A stretch of 64,000 nt of DNA, taken from positions 124,001 through 188,000 of the forward strand of contig JACKEA010000003.1 in assembly GCA_020633235.1 (NCBI GenBank), in the 5' to 3' direction. Under the pieces are notes generated by a model. The model had not been told where the DNA came from. It did not search any database and saw nothing but the letters and a program-made list of their open reading frames with translations. Positions 47,983-57,070 of the stretch are shown piece after piece. The DNA comes from Polyangiaceae bacterium (GTDB lineage: Bacteria > Myxococcota_A > Polyangia > Polyangiales > Polyangiaceae). A program made the translations under genes and the position numbers. Each line of letters opens with the position of its first letter. The first letter of the stretch is position 1.

Positions 47983-50912
47983 AAGGTCAGGTCGGCGGAG
48001 GCCAGGAACGTGCGCCCGCTCTGCGGCAACGCCCGCTGACGGAACTCCGCGCTGACCGGCAGCGAGTAGCGCCAGTCGAAGGCGTTGTACACGCCCAGGG
48101 CCCAATGCAGCCCCCACCGGGGCTCGAAGCCGCTGAAGACCACGTCCCAGATCGCAAACGTCTTGCTGCGCCCCTGCGGGTCCTCCCCCACGTTCTCGTA
48201 GCGGTCGAAGCGCGGCCCTTCCAGACTGAGCCGCGTCGACGCGGTCACGTCGCGCGACAGAATGGGGACCGCGCCCTTGAGCGACGCGAGGTGGGTGGGC
48301 GCATTGGCCACGTCACGCTTCGCCGGGTCCCTCTCGAGCGAGGTCAGCGCCTTCATGCTGTCGTTCTTCAAGAAGCGGGCCTGCTGAAGTCCGTAGCTCA
48401 CCGCCAGCATCCAGCCTTGGCGCCAATCCCTGCGCACCTCGACCTCGCTGCCGTAGGTCACCAGCGGCGTCTTCGAGTTCTGGTATTGCAGCGGTTCCGC
48501 TTGCGTGCCCGAGCCCTCGAAGTCGATCAACTGGGTCACGTAGTTGCCGTACACCGACAGGGTTCCGGTGACGGTCGGAGAGAAGCGGTGGCTGTGCTCG
48601 ATCTCCGCGGAGTAGATGTTCTCCGGGGACAGATCCGGGCTCGCGATCTGCGTGGCACCGCCGTCGTTGTAGTAGAGCTCGTAGATGCTCGGCGCGCGAA
48701 ACGCCTTGCCGCCCAATATCTTGAGCACGCCGGCGTCGTACGGGCGAGTGATCACCGCCACCCGCGGGTTCACCGAGCGGCCAAAGGTGGAGTAGGCGTC
48801 CAGCCGCGCCCCCGCGGACACCCGCAGGCGCTCCGACGCGGTGACGTCCAAGAGGCCGTAGGCCGCACCCACTTGGTACGGACGTCCCGCGCTGCCGGTC
48901 TCGTCCAGGTAGGTTCCGCCGTCGTCCTTCGCCTCCTGCTCGACCTGAAAGTGGAGCTGCCCCTCGGCGCCGGCCGTCAGCTTCAGTCCAGAGAGCGGCG
49001 ACAGCACCACGCGTTGCTCGAGCCCGGTCCAGGTGCCGCGGAAGCGATCCGTTTCCACGCCCCCGTCTACCGGGTCCCGCACGTAGTCACCGACGAACCG
49101 GTAGTGGTTCAGGTGCACACGGGTGAGCAGCGACACCGCCTTCGACAGACGCGGCTCTGCCTTGGCTTCGACAAAAGCACGAGTATCCGTCTGGCGCGTC
49201 CCGGGGTCCCCGAGGACGGTCTCGAACTCCCCCGCCGGGAGCACCTTTTCGTATCGGTGAAAGAACCACTGAGCGGTCAGGAACTTCCACCAAACGCGCC
49301 CGGAGACGGTGGCCGCTTCGAAACCGTCGACGTCCCGAGCATGACCGGCAATCTCCGGCGGAGTGTCCGCAACGTACTCCGGGAAGAAGAAGTCGCGACC
49401 GCTCGATCGCCCGAGCGCCACGCTGGTCCACGCGCCCGCGTCCTTGCCCAGCTTCAGATTGGCCCGCGCCCGAGCACGCGCCACGCCGTCCAAGTTGGTG
49501 GACACGCCCGCCTCGCCGCTGGTGTGGGCGGCGCGGCGCGTGACCAAGTTCACCACTCCGGAGAACGCGTTGGTGCCGTACAGCACGGACCCGGGACCGC
49601 GAACCAGCTCGATGCGCTCGAGATCCGCCAGGTCCGTTCGAGCGTCGTAGCCCACGTAGCTCGAGCCGAGCCAGTTGTCGTTCGAGGGGTGCCCGTCGAT
49701 CAGCACCAGAAGCCGATTGCCGTAGCTCCCAAGACGCCCGAGGGACCGCACCCCGAGCGAAACGTAGGAGCGGTCGTCCCAGCCATAGACGCCACGCACG
49801 CCCCGAAGCGCCTCCGCAACGGTCGGATAGGCCATCGCCCGGAGCTCGCGGTAGGGAATGATGCTCACCGAGCTCGGTGCGTCTTCGACGCTCTGCAGCT
49901 CTCGAGACGCAGCGATGACCTCTTCGTTCTGGGTCAGCGCGATCTCGACTTTCTCCTGCTGCTCCGGGTCGAGCTCGACCTTGCGCTCCACCGCACGAAA
50001 CCCCGGCAAGCTGACGCGCACCACGTGCTTGCCCACGGGCACCTTAACGATGGCGGGAGTGAACCCTTCGGGGCGACCATCCACCTCGATCAAGGCTCCG
50101 GTTTCGTCCGTGCTCACCACCAGGGATCCCGTTATCGGAGCCAGATCCGGCTTGATGGTGATGGTCTTGTCACGCTCCACCCGCACGTCGACCGTGGAGG
50201 TGCGGAAGCCCTTCTTCTCCACCAAGACGGGATGGCGCCCGGGGGGTACGGGCAGTGAGCATGGCACCACGCAGCTCGCGTCGAAGCTGCCGTCGCCCAC
50301 GCGGGCGGTGGCACCCGTGGCGGCGCCCTCCACCCGCACGGTGCCGAGTATGGGACGGAGCTTCAGCCGGATCGTGGCCACCTGTCCGACCTTGGCGCGC
50401 TCCACCTTGTGGCTCGCCGGCTCGTAGCCCTGCTTCTCGGCGATGATCTTGTAGCTGCCCGGCGCCAGGCCGAGCTGTCGCGGGCTCTCACCTCGGGGCC
50501 CGAGATCCTTGCGATCCACGTACAGCGTGGCGCCTGGCGGATCCGTCTCGACGTCGATGATGGCGACGTTCGATGCGAGCTGTTTCATCGCTTGGCCGAT
50601 GCGGCGCTTGGCGCCGGCGTCCTTCTCGCTCTCCAGTGCCACGGAGTAGTAGCGGTACGCTTCCGGGTACTGACGCAGCTGCTCGTAGGTCCGCGCGATG
50701 TTGAACACCACGTTCTTGTTCGGAACCAGCCGGTTGGACGCCAAGAAGTGCGACAGCGCGTCCTTGTAGTCACCCCGCTGGTACGCCTCTGCCCCGAGCT
50801 GGAAGCGGAGGTCCGCTTCGTCCGCCAGATCGTCCGCACGGGCGAAGCCTCCGGACAGCTGTAGGCAGGCCGCGACGCAGATCGCGGTGAGGAACGAAGA
50901 AGCTCGTTTCAT
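47979..50912 (-). CDS. TonB-dependent receptor with N-terminal TPR and PEGA-like domains
   Basis: A 977-residue outer-membrane receptor with a signal (ICVAACLQLSGGFARA). Residues about 30-110 are TPR-like (LRFQLGAEAYQRGDYKDAL, YPEAYRYYSVALE). Then three PEGA-type beta modules: IDVETDPPGATLYVDRKDLG, CSLPVPPGRHPVLVEKKGFR and EVDGRPEGFTPAIVKVPVG, up to about 330. The receptor plug follows (SVEDAPSSVSIIPYRELRAM, RSYVSLGVRSLGRLGSYGN, LVRGPGSVLYGTNAFSGVVN) and the rest is a beta-barrel ending in ASADLTF. The start ATG overlaps the stop of the kinase gene by 1 nt (TGATG), indicating translational coupling. The substrate is unknown; TPR-PEGA extensions on a TonB receptor are unusual. Confidence 0.88.
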   Translation of the reverse strand: MKRASSFLTAICVAACLQLSGGFARADDLADEADLRFQLGAEAYQRGDYKDALSHFLASNRLVPNKNVVFNIARTYEQLRQYPEAYRYYSVALESEKDAGAKRRIGQAMKQLASNVAIIDVETDPPGATLYVDRKDLGPRGESPRQLGLAPGSYKIIAEKQGYEPASHKVERAKVGQVATIRLKLRPILGTVRVEGAATGATARVGDGSFDASCVVPCSLPVPPGRHPVLVEKKGFRTSTVDVRVERDKTITIKPDLAPITGSLVVSTDETGALIEVDGRPEGFTPAIVKVPVGKHVVRVSLPGFRAVERKVELDPEQQEKVEIALTQNEEVIAASRELQSVEDAPSSVSIIPYRELRAMAYPTVAEALRGVRGVYGWDDRSYVSLGVRSLGRLGSYGNRLLVLIDGHPSNDNWLGSSYVGYDARTDLADLERIELVRGPGSVLYGTNAFSGVVNLVTRRAAHTSGEAGVSTNLDGVARARARANLKLGKDAGAWTSVALGRSSGRDFFFPEYVADTPPEIAGHARDVDGFEAATVSGRVWWKFLTAQWFFHRYEKVLPAGEFETVLGDPGTRQTDTRAFVEAKAEPRLSKAVSLLTRVHLNHYRFVGDYVRDPVDGGVETDRFRGTWTGLEQRVVLSPLSGLKLTAGAEGQLHFQVEQEAKDDGGTYLDETGSAGRPYQVGAAYGLLDVTASERLRVSAGARLDAYSTFGRSVNPRVAVITRPYDAGVLKILGGKAFRAPSIYELYYNDGGATQIASPDLSPENIYSAEIEHSHRFSPTVTGTLSVYGNYVTQLIDFEGSGTQAEPLQYQNSKTPLVTYGSEVEVRRDWRQGWMLAVSYGLQQARFLKNDSMKALTSLERDPAKRDVANAPTHLASLKGAVPILSRDVTASTRLSLEGPRFDRYENVGEDPQGRSKTFAIWDVVFSGFEPRWGLHWALGVYNAFDWRYSLPVSAEFRQRALPQSGRTFLASADLTF

Positions 50913-52294
50913 CAGCGCTTGAGGCGAATATCGGGAGCGGGGGTTGGAGCAGCAGTGGGTTTGGGCTTGGCGGCAGGCACGACGACGCGAGGCGCTTGTC
51001 GGGCCGGCAGTGCGCTTGCGCTGGGCGCTTCAGGCGCTGGCTCCGCGCTCGGCGTCGGTGTCGGCAGCGGAGCGGCTTGCGTGGCGACGGGCGGCGGAGC
51101 GGGCTGCGCCACCGCTTCCACCGTGGGGGTGACCTTGGGCGCGTCTTGGCGTTGGATCACGAACGCCAACACCACTCCGAGAATCACTGCGGCCAGCAGC
51201 CCCAGAGCGAGCTTGGGCAGGGTAGCGCTGTTCGGCTCGCGACCGACCGTCGCCGCCAACGGCGCTTCCGTCACGCCGGTGGGGGCGGCGCGCAGAGCGT
51301 CGCGGTTTTGCAGCAGCCGGTTGTAGCTGACCGTCGCCCCTTCGGGGTCGACGCTGGGGTCTAGCGGCGGGTCCACCTCCGCACGCTCGGGCCCGCTCAC
51401 GGGCGCCTCCGCCAGAGCCCATGGTGCAAGAGCCTCTTGCAGCTCCGCCACGCTCTGGTAGCGCGCCTCTGGATTCTTCGCCAAGCACCGCCCGATCACG
51501 CGCATCAGCTGTTCCGGTACGTCGGCGCGACGAATCGGAGAGGGCGGGTCCGCTGCGATGGCGGCGCACACGGCAGGCAAGCTGTCACCGTTGAAGGGCG
51601 GCTTTCCCGTGAGCAGCTGGTACAGGATGACACCAAAGGCCCAGACGTCGGTGCGGTGATCCACGCTGCGCGCGTCTCGCACCTGCTCCGGCGACATGTA
51701 CAGCGGCGAGCCCATCATCACGCTGGACGTGGTCAGCTCCACGCTGGCGGAATCCGCCAGCGCCTTGGAGATGCCGAAGTCCACCACCTTCACGAGCGGC
51801 GTGCCGTCCCGCCGCTGCGTCAGGAACAGGTTCGATGGCTTCAGGTCTCGATGCACGATGCCGAGCTCGTGCGCCTCGCCCACGGCGTCGCAGGCTTGGC
51901 ACACGTAGTCCACCGCGACATCCACCGGCAGCGGTCCCTTGGTCTTGACCAGCCGCCGCAGATCTTGCCCCTTGAGCAGCTCCATCACCATGTACGGCAG
52001 ACCGTCGTGCAGGGTGCCCACGTCGTAGATACGCACGACGTGGTCGCTGCTGAGCCCGGCGGCGGCGCGCGCCTCGCGCAGGAAGCGCTCGACGGCGTGG
52101 GGCTCTTCGGTGAGCTCGCTCGGAAGCAGCACCTTGATCGCCACGCGTTGCCCGAGCTGCATGTGCTGTGCAGCCACGACGATGCCCATTCCGCCCATCG
52201 CGACGACTTCGTCGACGCGGTACTTTTCCGCGATGACGTCACCGATGGCGACGGGCGAGCCCGGAGGAGCGGACTTGGAAACTGCTGCACCCAT
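50912..52294 (-). CDS. membrane-anchored Ser/Thr kinase, coupled to the TonB receptor
   Basis: A 460-residue protein. The Hanks-type kinase domain (about 25-290) has VVAMGGMGIVVAAQ (the first Gly of the loop is Ala), AIKVLL, HRDLKPSNLFL, DFGISKAL, SPEQVRDARSVDHRTDVW. After a linker a single membrane helix (LALGLLAAVILGVVLAFVI, about 375) leads to an Ala/Pro-rich extracytoplasmic tail. The start ATG 52294 lies divergently from the VWA-like lipoprotein gene at 52442 with about 147 nt between. It ends in TGATG with the TonB receptor, so both are probably produced together and the kinase may respond to envelope conditions. Confidence 0.9.
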   Translation of the reverse strand: MGAAVSKSAPPGSPVAIGDVIAEKYRVDEVVAMGGMGIVVAAQHMQLGQRVAIKVLLPSELTEEPHAVERFLREARAAAGLSSDHVVRIYDVGTLHDGLPYMVMELLKGQDLRRLVKTKGPLPVDVAVDYVCQACDAVGEAHELGIVHRDLKPSNLFLTQRRDGTPLVKVVDFGISKALADSASVELTTSSVMMGSPLYMSPEQVRDARSVDHRTDVWAFGVILYQLLTGKPPFNGDSLPAVCAAIAADPPSPIRRADVPEQLMRVIGRCLAKNPEARYQSVAELQEALAPWALAEAPVSGPERAEVDPPLDPSVDPEGATVSYNRLLQNRDALRAAPTGVTEAPLAATVGREPNSATLPKLALGLLAAVILGVVLAFVIQRQDAPKVTPTVEAVAQPAPPPVATQAAPLPTPTPSAEPAPEAPSASALPARQAPRVVVPAAKPKPTAAPTPAPDIRLKR

Positions 52295-52441
52295 GGGGAC
52301 TTGTCGGCACTGACGCGAAGCGCCAACGCACGATTCTACGACGACGTCGGGCAACGATCCACGCCTCCCGCGAAGGCACATGACGCGCCGCTTCCTTCGC
52401 GAGATCTGGTGGAGGGCGCGATCCACCTGTAAAACATCGGC

Positions 52442-53593
52442 ATGCGGGCTTACGGCTTGATCTTGATCCTTGCGCTTTTCGCCGTGGCCTGCTCCGCGGC
52501 CAGCAACGAATCCGACGGCTCCGGCGGCGGCTCCAGCGGGGGCGGCAGCGGCAGCGGAAGCGGCGGGGGCGGCGGGATCATTCAAACCGGCGGCACGGGT
52601 GGCGGCGGAGGAGTGATCGAGACGGGTGGCACCGGCGGCGGTGGTGGCAGCGGCAACAGCTGCGCCGGGGTGAGTCAGAAAGCCGACAACACCGTGCTGC
52701 CGGCCGACGTGATCTGGACCATCGATACCTCCTGCAGCATGGTGGAAGAGACGGCGGCAGTTCGCGCGAACATGAACGCGTTCAGCAAGCAGATTTCGAA
52801 TGCCGGCATCGACATTCGCATCGTGCTCATCGCAGAGCAGTACAAGCCTCCGCCGTTCCCTGGCTTTCCCGATGACGGGATCTGCATCGACGCGCCGTTG
52901 GGCTCGGGGTTCTGCCCCGGAGACACCAATCCGGTTGCGTACAACCACCTGTACCAGACAGTGGCCAGCACGAACTCTTTGCAGCTGATCCTGTCCACCT
53001 ATCCGACGTGGAAAACGGTGCTCCGGCCCAACTCGCTGAAGATCTTCACCGTGGTCACGGACGACAACTCCGCGCTCCCGGCGAAGGACTTCACCGACGG
53101 CGTCAACGCCCTCGATCCAGTGGTGATCAAGCCGAACTCCTGGAAGGTGTACGGCATCTACTGCTTCAACGACTGCCCCAGCGCGGCCTCCCCGGGCACC
53201 GTGTATCAGACCTTGGTGCAGCAGACCGGCGGCGTAGCCGGCGACCTGTGCCTCCAAAACTTCAAGCCGGTGTTCGACAAGCTGGCGGCGGGCATCGTCG
53301 GCTCCGCCAAGCTCGACTGCGCCTGGACCATCCCACCGCCGCCCGCAGGAGAGACCTTCAACAAGACGAAGGTCAACGTGATCTACACCCCTGGTGGCGG
53401 CGCGCCGCAGCCGCCCATCGGCAAGGTCGCCAACAAGGCGGCCTGCGGCGCGCAGGGCGGCTGGTACTACGACGACGAGAACAACCCCAGCAGCGTGCTC
53501 CTGTGCGACAACACCTGTCAGGCGATCCAGTCGGACCCCAGCGGGCAGATCGACATCCAGTTCGGCTGCGATACCGTCCAGGTTCCGCGCTGA
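52442..53593 (+). CDS. lipoprotein with VWA-like domain
   Basis: A 383-residue predicted lipoprotein (LILILALFAVACS, Cys17) with a long Gly/Ser tether (to about residue 78). The mature domain resembles a von Willebrand A-like fold: DVIWTIDTSCSMVEETAAVR contains a DxSxS metal site (DTSCS), ISNAGIDIRIVLIAEQ, LKIFTVVTDDNSALPAKD and WKVYGIYCFNDC. Several Cys (CIDAP, GFCPGD, FNDCPSA, LCLQNF, ACGAQGGW, LCDNTCQA) suggest disulfide bonds. It lies between two kinase operons, divergent from one and convergent with the other, the stop being 1 nt from that of the TPR/PEGA-like gene. Confidence 0.78.
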   Translation: MRAYGLILILALFAVACSAASNESDGSGGGSSGGGSGSGSGGGGGIIQTGGTGGGGGVIETGGTGGGGGSGNSCAGVSQKADNTVLPADVIWTIDTSCSMVEETAAVRANMNAFSKQISNAGIDIRIVLIAEQYKPPPFPGFPDDGICIDAPLGSGFCPGDTNPVAYNHLYQTVASTNSLQLILSTYPTWKTVLRPNSLKIFTVVTDDNSALPAKDFTDGVNALDPVVIKPNSWKVYGIYCFNDCPSAASPGTVYQTLVQQTGGVAGDLCLQNFKPVFDKLAAGIVGSAKLDCAWTIPPPPAGETFNKTKVNVIYTPGGGAPQPPIGKVANKAACGAQGGWYYDDENNPSSVLLCDNTCQAIQSDPSGQIDIQFGCDTVQVPR

Positions 53594-53594
53594 G

Positions 53595-54587
53595 TCAGAA
53601 CCGTCCCGTCATCACCGCGCCGAGGCCCGCAGGCGCCACGCCGATCTGAGCCGGAGACTTCTCTTTCGGTGCAGTGATCCAGAGCACGGCGCCGGTAGCA
53701 GCCACCACGGCGCCGGCGCCGATGAATACATTGGACAGAGTCGCGGCGCTACGCGCGGAGTCCGTTTGGTCCTGTCCCGTGGCGTCGCACACGGAACCCT
53801 TGCAGTGGCCGTCGTCGAAGGCGCCGTTCCACTTGGAGCTGGCGGACAGCCCGAAATAGCCACCCACCAAGACGCTCGCCGCGCCGACGCCCACGGCCAC
53901 CATGCCCACGGTCCGGAGCGGGCTGGTTGCCGCAGCTGGCGCGCCGGTGTCGTGGGTCGCCGGTTCTTCCGGCGCGGCAGGCGCCACGGGAGCGGTGGGC
54001 TCTCCCGCCACCTCCGTGAGGACCGGAACCGTGACGGTTTGGGTCGCGGCTTCCGCCACGCTGATCTCGCTCCGCCACGGGGCGTGATTCGGCGCCGTGG
54101 CTTCGATCACGTGAGCCCCTGGGTCGACGACCACGCGGACCCCGAACGCCCCCGCTTCCACCGGCTCCCCGTCGCGAGTGATCGACAGTCCGTCGACCCG
54201 ACTCGCCGCCGGAACTTCCACCACGACGCCCGGGAGCCGCGCTTCGAGCTGCTTGGCGCGGTCCTCCGCAACTTGTTCCCGGCGCTTGTCGCCGGCGCGC
54301 TTGGCGTACACCGCGACCTCGCGGTACGCAGCCCAGGCGCTGGCGACCTTGCCCACCTTCTCGTAGCACTCCGCCAGCTTGCCGCGCGTTCCGAGCCCCT
54401 CGAAGCGCGCCAAGCTCGCCTCGAACTTGGGACACGCCTCCTTGAAGTTGCCGGCCTTGAACTGCTTCATGCCTTCGTCGAACAAGGCTTGAGCGGCTGC
54501 CTTGTCTTGGGGTGAGGCGGCGCGAGCTGCGGGCGCCAACGCAGGAAGGACGACACACAGAGCGAGGGCAGAGACGAGTCGTTTCAT
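53595..54587 (-). CDS. exported TPR/PEGA-like protein, coupled to a kinase
   Basis: A 330-residue protein with a signal (LVSALALCVVLPALAPAARA), a TPR-like helical region (AAAQALFDEGMKQFKAGNF, KLAECYEKVGKVASAW) and a PEGA-like beta domain (VEVPAASRVDGLSITRDGE, VVVDPGAHVIEATAPNHAP). The C-terminal part has two hydrophobic segments (VGMVAVGVGAASVLVGGYFGL and VFIGAGAVVAATGAVLWI), which may sit in the membrane. It starts 4 nt inside the stop of the kinase gene (ATGA overlap). The composition is like that of the TonB receptor's N-terminal half, so the two operons look paralogous. Confidence 0.75.
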   Translation of the reverse strand: MKRLVSALALCVVLPALAPAARAASPQDKAAAQALFDEGMKQFKAGNFKEACPKFEASLARFEGLGTRGKLAECYEKVGKVASAWAAYREVAVYAKRAGDKRREQVAEDRAKQLEARLPGVVVEVPAASRVDGLSITRDGEPVEAGAFGVRVVVDPGAHVIEATAPNHAPWRSEISVAEAATQTVTVPVLTEVAGEPTAPVAPAAPEEPATHDTGAPAAATSPLRTVGMVAVGVGAASVLVGGYFGLSASSKWNGAFDDGHCKGSVCDATGQDQTDSARSAATLSNVFIGAGAVVAATGAVLWITAPKEKSPAQIGVAPAGLGAVMTGRF

Positions 54588-55975
54588 TGCACGGTTCCGA
54601 AGGGATCGTCTTCCGGCGGCTTCGGTTTGGGGGTGGCCGCGGGTTTGGGGGTGGGCGCAGGCTTGGCGACCGGCGCGGGCTTGGGCTTGACTGCCACCAC
54701 TGGCTTCGGCTCGGTGACCGCCGGCTCCGCGCTCACTTCGGGCGCTACGCCGGCTTCGGGGACGACGCTGGCCGCCGGCGGCGCGCTGACCTCCGGCTCG
54801 GGCGTGCTACTCGCGGTCGGCTCCGGTGCCACCGACTCGATGGCCGCCGCCGCGCTCGCCGCGGCGCGTTCGCTCCCGCCGCTCTTCATCAGCACCACGG
54901 CGCCGAGCCCCAAGAGCACCACCGCGCCGACCCCCGCGCCGACCAAGAGAGAGCGGCGGTTCGGCGGCGCCGGCGCCTGGCTCACGCTGACCCCCGGAGT
55001 GGTCGGGCCCATTTCCGCGCCGCCGGCCGGCGCCGAAGGCCGGGTGGGCATGGGCGTCAAGCGCGTGGCTTCGACGCCGCCGAGCAGCTTCACGGTGGAA
55101 CGCACGAGCAAGCGTCCATCCGGTGATGCAAAGGGCTCGAGCGCTTGCGCCAGCTCTGCCATGGTGGCGAAGCGCTGCGCGCGTTCCTTGGCCAAGCACT
55201 GGGCGATCACCGCGTCGAGGGCCACCGGCACCGACGGCGCGACGCTGCTCGCCGGCGTCAGGTCCCCGTGCAAGATCGCCACGAACATGTCGGGCACCGT
55301 ATGCGCCACGAAGGGAAGCCGCCCGGTGAGCAGTTGATACAGCACTGCTCCGAGCGACCACACGTCCGTCCGCGCGTCCACGTCCTTGCTGGAGCGCACC
55401 TGCTCCGGCGACATGTACGAAGGCGAGCCGATGGTCGCGCCCGTCTGCGTGGAAGATCCATCCGCCTCGCCCGCCGGCATCTTGGAAATGCCGAAGTCGA
55501 GCACCTTGAGCAGGGGCGCGCCGTCGGGTCTGCGCGTGAGGAACAAGTTTCGCGGCTTGATGTCCCGATGCACGATGCCGCGGCTGTGCGCCTCCGCCAG
55601 TGCCACGGCGGCCTGCAGCACGAGATCCACCGCCTGCTCCACCGGCAGCGCCCCGCGGTCGAGCATGTCCGCGAGGTCCTCCCCCTCCAGGTACTCCATC
55701 ACGATGTAGGGCGCGCCGCCGTCGAGCTTGCCGACGTCCATCACCCGCGCCACGTACTCGCTCTTCAGCTTGGCGACGGCCTTCGCCTCGCGCAAGAAGC
55801 GCTCGAGCCCGACCTCCACCACGTTCTCGTGCATGAACTTCAGCGCCACCTGCTGGTCCAGCTCGAGGTGCGTCGCCGCGACCACCACGCCCATGCCGCC
55901 CTCGCCGAGCACACGCTCGACGCGATACTTCCCGGCCAAGACGTCGCCGGTGCTGGGCGGCCTGCTTTCGGTCAC
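54584..55975 (-). CDS. membrane-anchored Ser/Thr kinase, coupled to the TPR/PEGA-like gene
   Basis: A 463-residue protein from GTG 55975. The kinase domain (about 15-285) has LGEGGMGVVVAATH, ALKFMHENVV, HRDIKPRNLFL, DFGISKMPAG and SPEQVRSSKDVDARTDVW. A membrane helix (LLVGAGVGAVVLLGLGAVVL, about 350) separates it from an Ala/Pro/Lys extracytoplasmic tail (KPAPVAKPAPTPKP and similar). The layout matches the kinase at 50.9-52.3 kb. The stop and the next start share ATGA, indicating translational coupling with the TPR/PEGA-like protein, a likely partner or substrate. Confidence 0.9.
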   Translation of the reverse strand: MTESRPPSTGDVLAGKYRVERVLGEGGMGVVVAATHLELDQQVALKFMHENVVEVGLERFLREAKAVAKLKSEYVARVMDVGKLDGGAPYIVMEYLEGEDLADMLDRGALPVEQAVDLVLQAAVALAEAHSRGIVHRDIKPRNLFLTRRPDGAPLLKVLDFGISKMPAGEADGSSTQTGATIGSPSYMSPEQVRSSKDVDARTDVWSLGAVLYQLLTGRLPFVAHTVPDMFVAILHGDLTPASSVAPSVPVALDAVIAQCLAKERAQRFATMAELAQALEPFASPDGRLLVRSTVKLLGGVEATRLTPMPTRPSAPAGGAEMGPTTPGVSVSQAPAPPNRRSLLVGAGVGAVVLLGLGAVVLMKSGGSERAAASAAAAIESVAPEPTASSTPEPEVSAPPAASVVPEAGVAPEVSAEPAVTEPKPVVAVKPKPAPVAKPAPTPKPAATPKPKPPEDDPFGTVQ

Positions 55976-56031
55976 AGCCTTACGATCATCGCGGTGGGCA
56001 CGCCAAAGTGCAACCGGGATTGGCCCTTGCC

Positions 56032-56553
56032 TCAGGAAACTCGCTTTTTGGGTCCGATCAGGGTGCGCAGCGTGGCACGGGTAACGACCACACCGCTGCG
56101 ATCCTCGATCACCACCGGCACTTCGATCTCCTGCTTTTCGCTGCTTTCCACCAACGGGCAGTCGCAGCGCGCCCGTAGTGGGCCCCGTGCCTTCTTGTCG
56201 TAGTCGATGCTCATGCCGGCCACGATGAAGCGAGCGTCGTCCGGCAAGGAGTAGGCGATGGCGACGTTGCCGGTGAGCTCCGCCAGGTTCGCCAGCGCGA
56301 TGGCGTGCACGCACGACAGGTGATTGCGCACGGCACGCCGGTCACGCATCGTCACCTCGGAGTGGCCGCGCTCGAGACGTTCCACGCGGGCATCGATGGT
56401 GCTCGTGTAGGGCGCCGCGAGCCCCACCATGCGCGAGAACACGCGCTTCCCACCCGGCAATCGATGCAGCCGGTCCCACATCTCGCGGATCAGGTTCTTG
56501 TCCGATGCGTTCACGTCCCCCACGAACGCCGTCATGTTCTCGGCCCAGCTCAT
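56032..56553 (-). CDS. DUF4442 hotdog-fold thioesterase-like protein
   Basis: A 173-residue cytosolic protein. NLIREMWDRLHRLPGGKRVF, SRMVGLAAPYTSTIDARVERL and CVHAIALANLAELTGNVAIAYS match DUF4442, a hotdog-fold family related to acyl-CoA thioesterases. No catalytic residue can be named. It starts about 235 nt from the tRNA-Cys gene; the gap contains a pair of inverted dispersed motifs. Confidence 0.8.
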   Translation of the reverse strand: MSWAENMTAFVGDVNASDKNLIREMWDRLHRLPGGKRVFSRMVGLAAPYTSTIDARVERLERGHSEVTMRDRRAVRNHLSCVHAIALANLAELTGNVAIAYSLPDDARFIVAGMSIDYDKKARGPLRARCDCPLVESSEKQEIEVPVVIEDRSGVVVTRATLRTLIGPKKRVS

Positions 56554-56588
56554 GGCCGCTTCATATCAGCTACCGAGCCCCCTCATCC

Positions 56589-56724
56589 GCTGGATGTTGG
56601 TTCGCCGCGGAACCTCACGCCTGCGGGCGTCGCGAAGCGCGTTCGAAGGACGTGAACGTCGCGCCACGACGGTCCGGCGCGTTGTCCGCGCCGTCCGTCC
56701 GCGAGCTTCCGCGGCAAACCAACC
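56589..56724. repeat. inverted pair of dispersed motifs, about 130 bp, MITE- or BIME-like
   Basis: Copy e (56589-56614, minus strand) and copy f (56705-56724, plus strand, 16 of 20 to the core) face each other: TTGGTTCGCCGCGGAAC on the left corresponds to the reverse complement of CTTCCGCGGCAAACCAA on the right. Between them lie more palindromic pieces such as ACGGTCCGGCGCG near 56680. No open frame fits the element. It sits between the DUF4442 gene and tRNA-Cys. Confidence 0.7.
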
Positions 56725-56785
56725 CCCAGATGCAGTCTCTGCTCGACCGGACGCGAGCTCGACAGAGCGCGGGCCTGGAGCTTCC

Positions 56786-56860
56786 TGGAGGCGAGGACCG
56801 GATTCGAACCGGCGTGTGACGGTTTTGCAAACCGTTGCCTAACCACTTGGCTACCTCGCC
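56786..56860 (-). tRNA. tRNA-Cys, anticodon GCA (CCA encoded)
   Basis: Read on the minus strand, acceptor GGCGAGG pairs with CCTCGCC, the anticodon stem ACGGT/ACCGT encloses TTGCAAA giving anticodon GCA (Cys), and the T-arm has GCCGG TTCGAAT CCGGT. The discriminator is T (U73), as in tRNA-Cys, and CCA follows at 56786-56788. A possible -35 TTGACT lies at 56895-56900, but no good -10 was found. Confidence 0.95.
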
Positions 56861-57070
56861 AGGGGACCCGGAAGCTTTCATTTTTCCGGAGGGAGTCAAG
56901 ATGCATTCGTCGCACCCTGCGAGGATCGCGAGGAATTCCGTGACCGGGGCAGGGTTCGGCTCCGGGTTGGGGGGCCCTCCGGCGCCAGGTTACGTTCGTG
57001 TGACACCCGCACCCGAGCGCTCCCCCGAGGGTCCCCCTCCCGGCGCGGATGTGTATGCTGCGCGCCACTC

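Noticed and set aside
47220..50258. Plus-strand open frame (1012 codons) across the hydrolase and TonB-receptor genes
   Set aside because: Runs out of phase through the hydrolase and antisense through the receptor; no domain seen.
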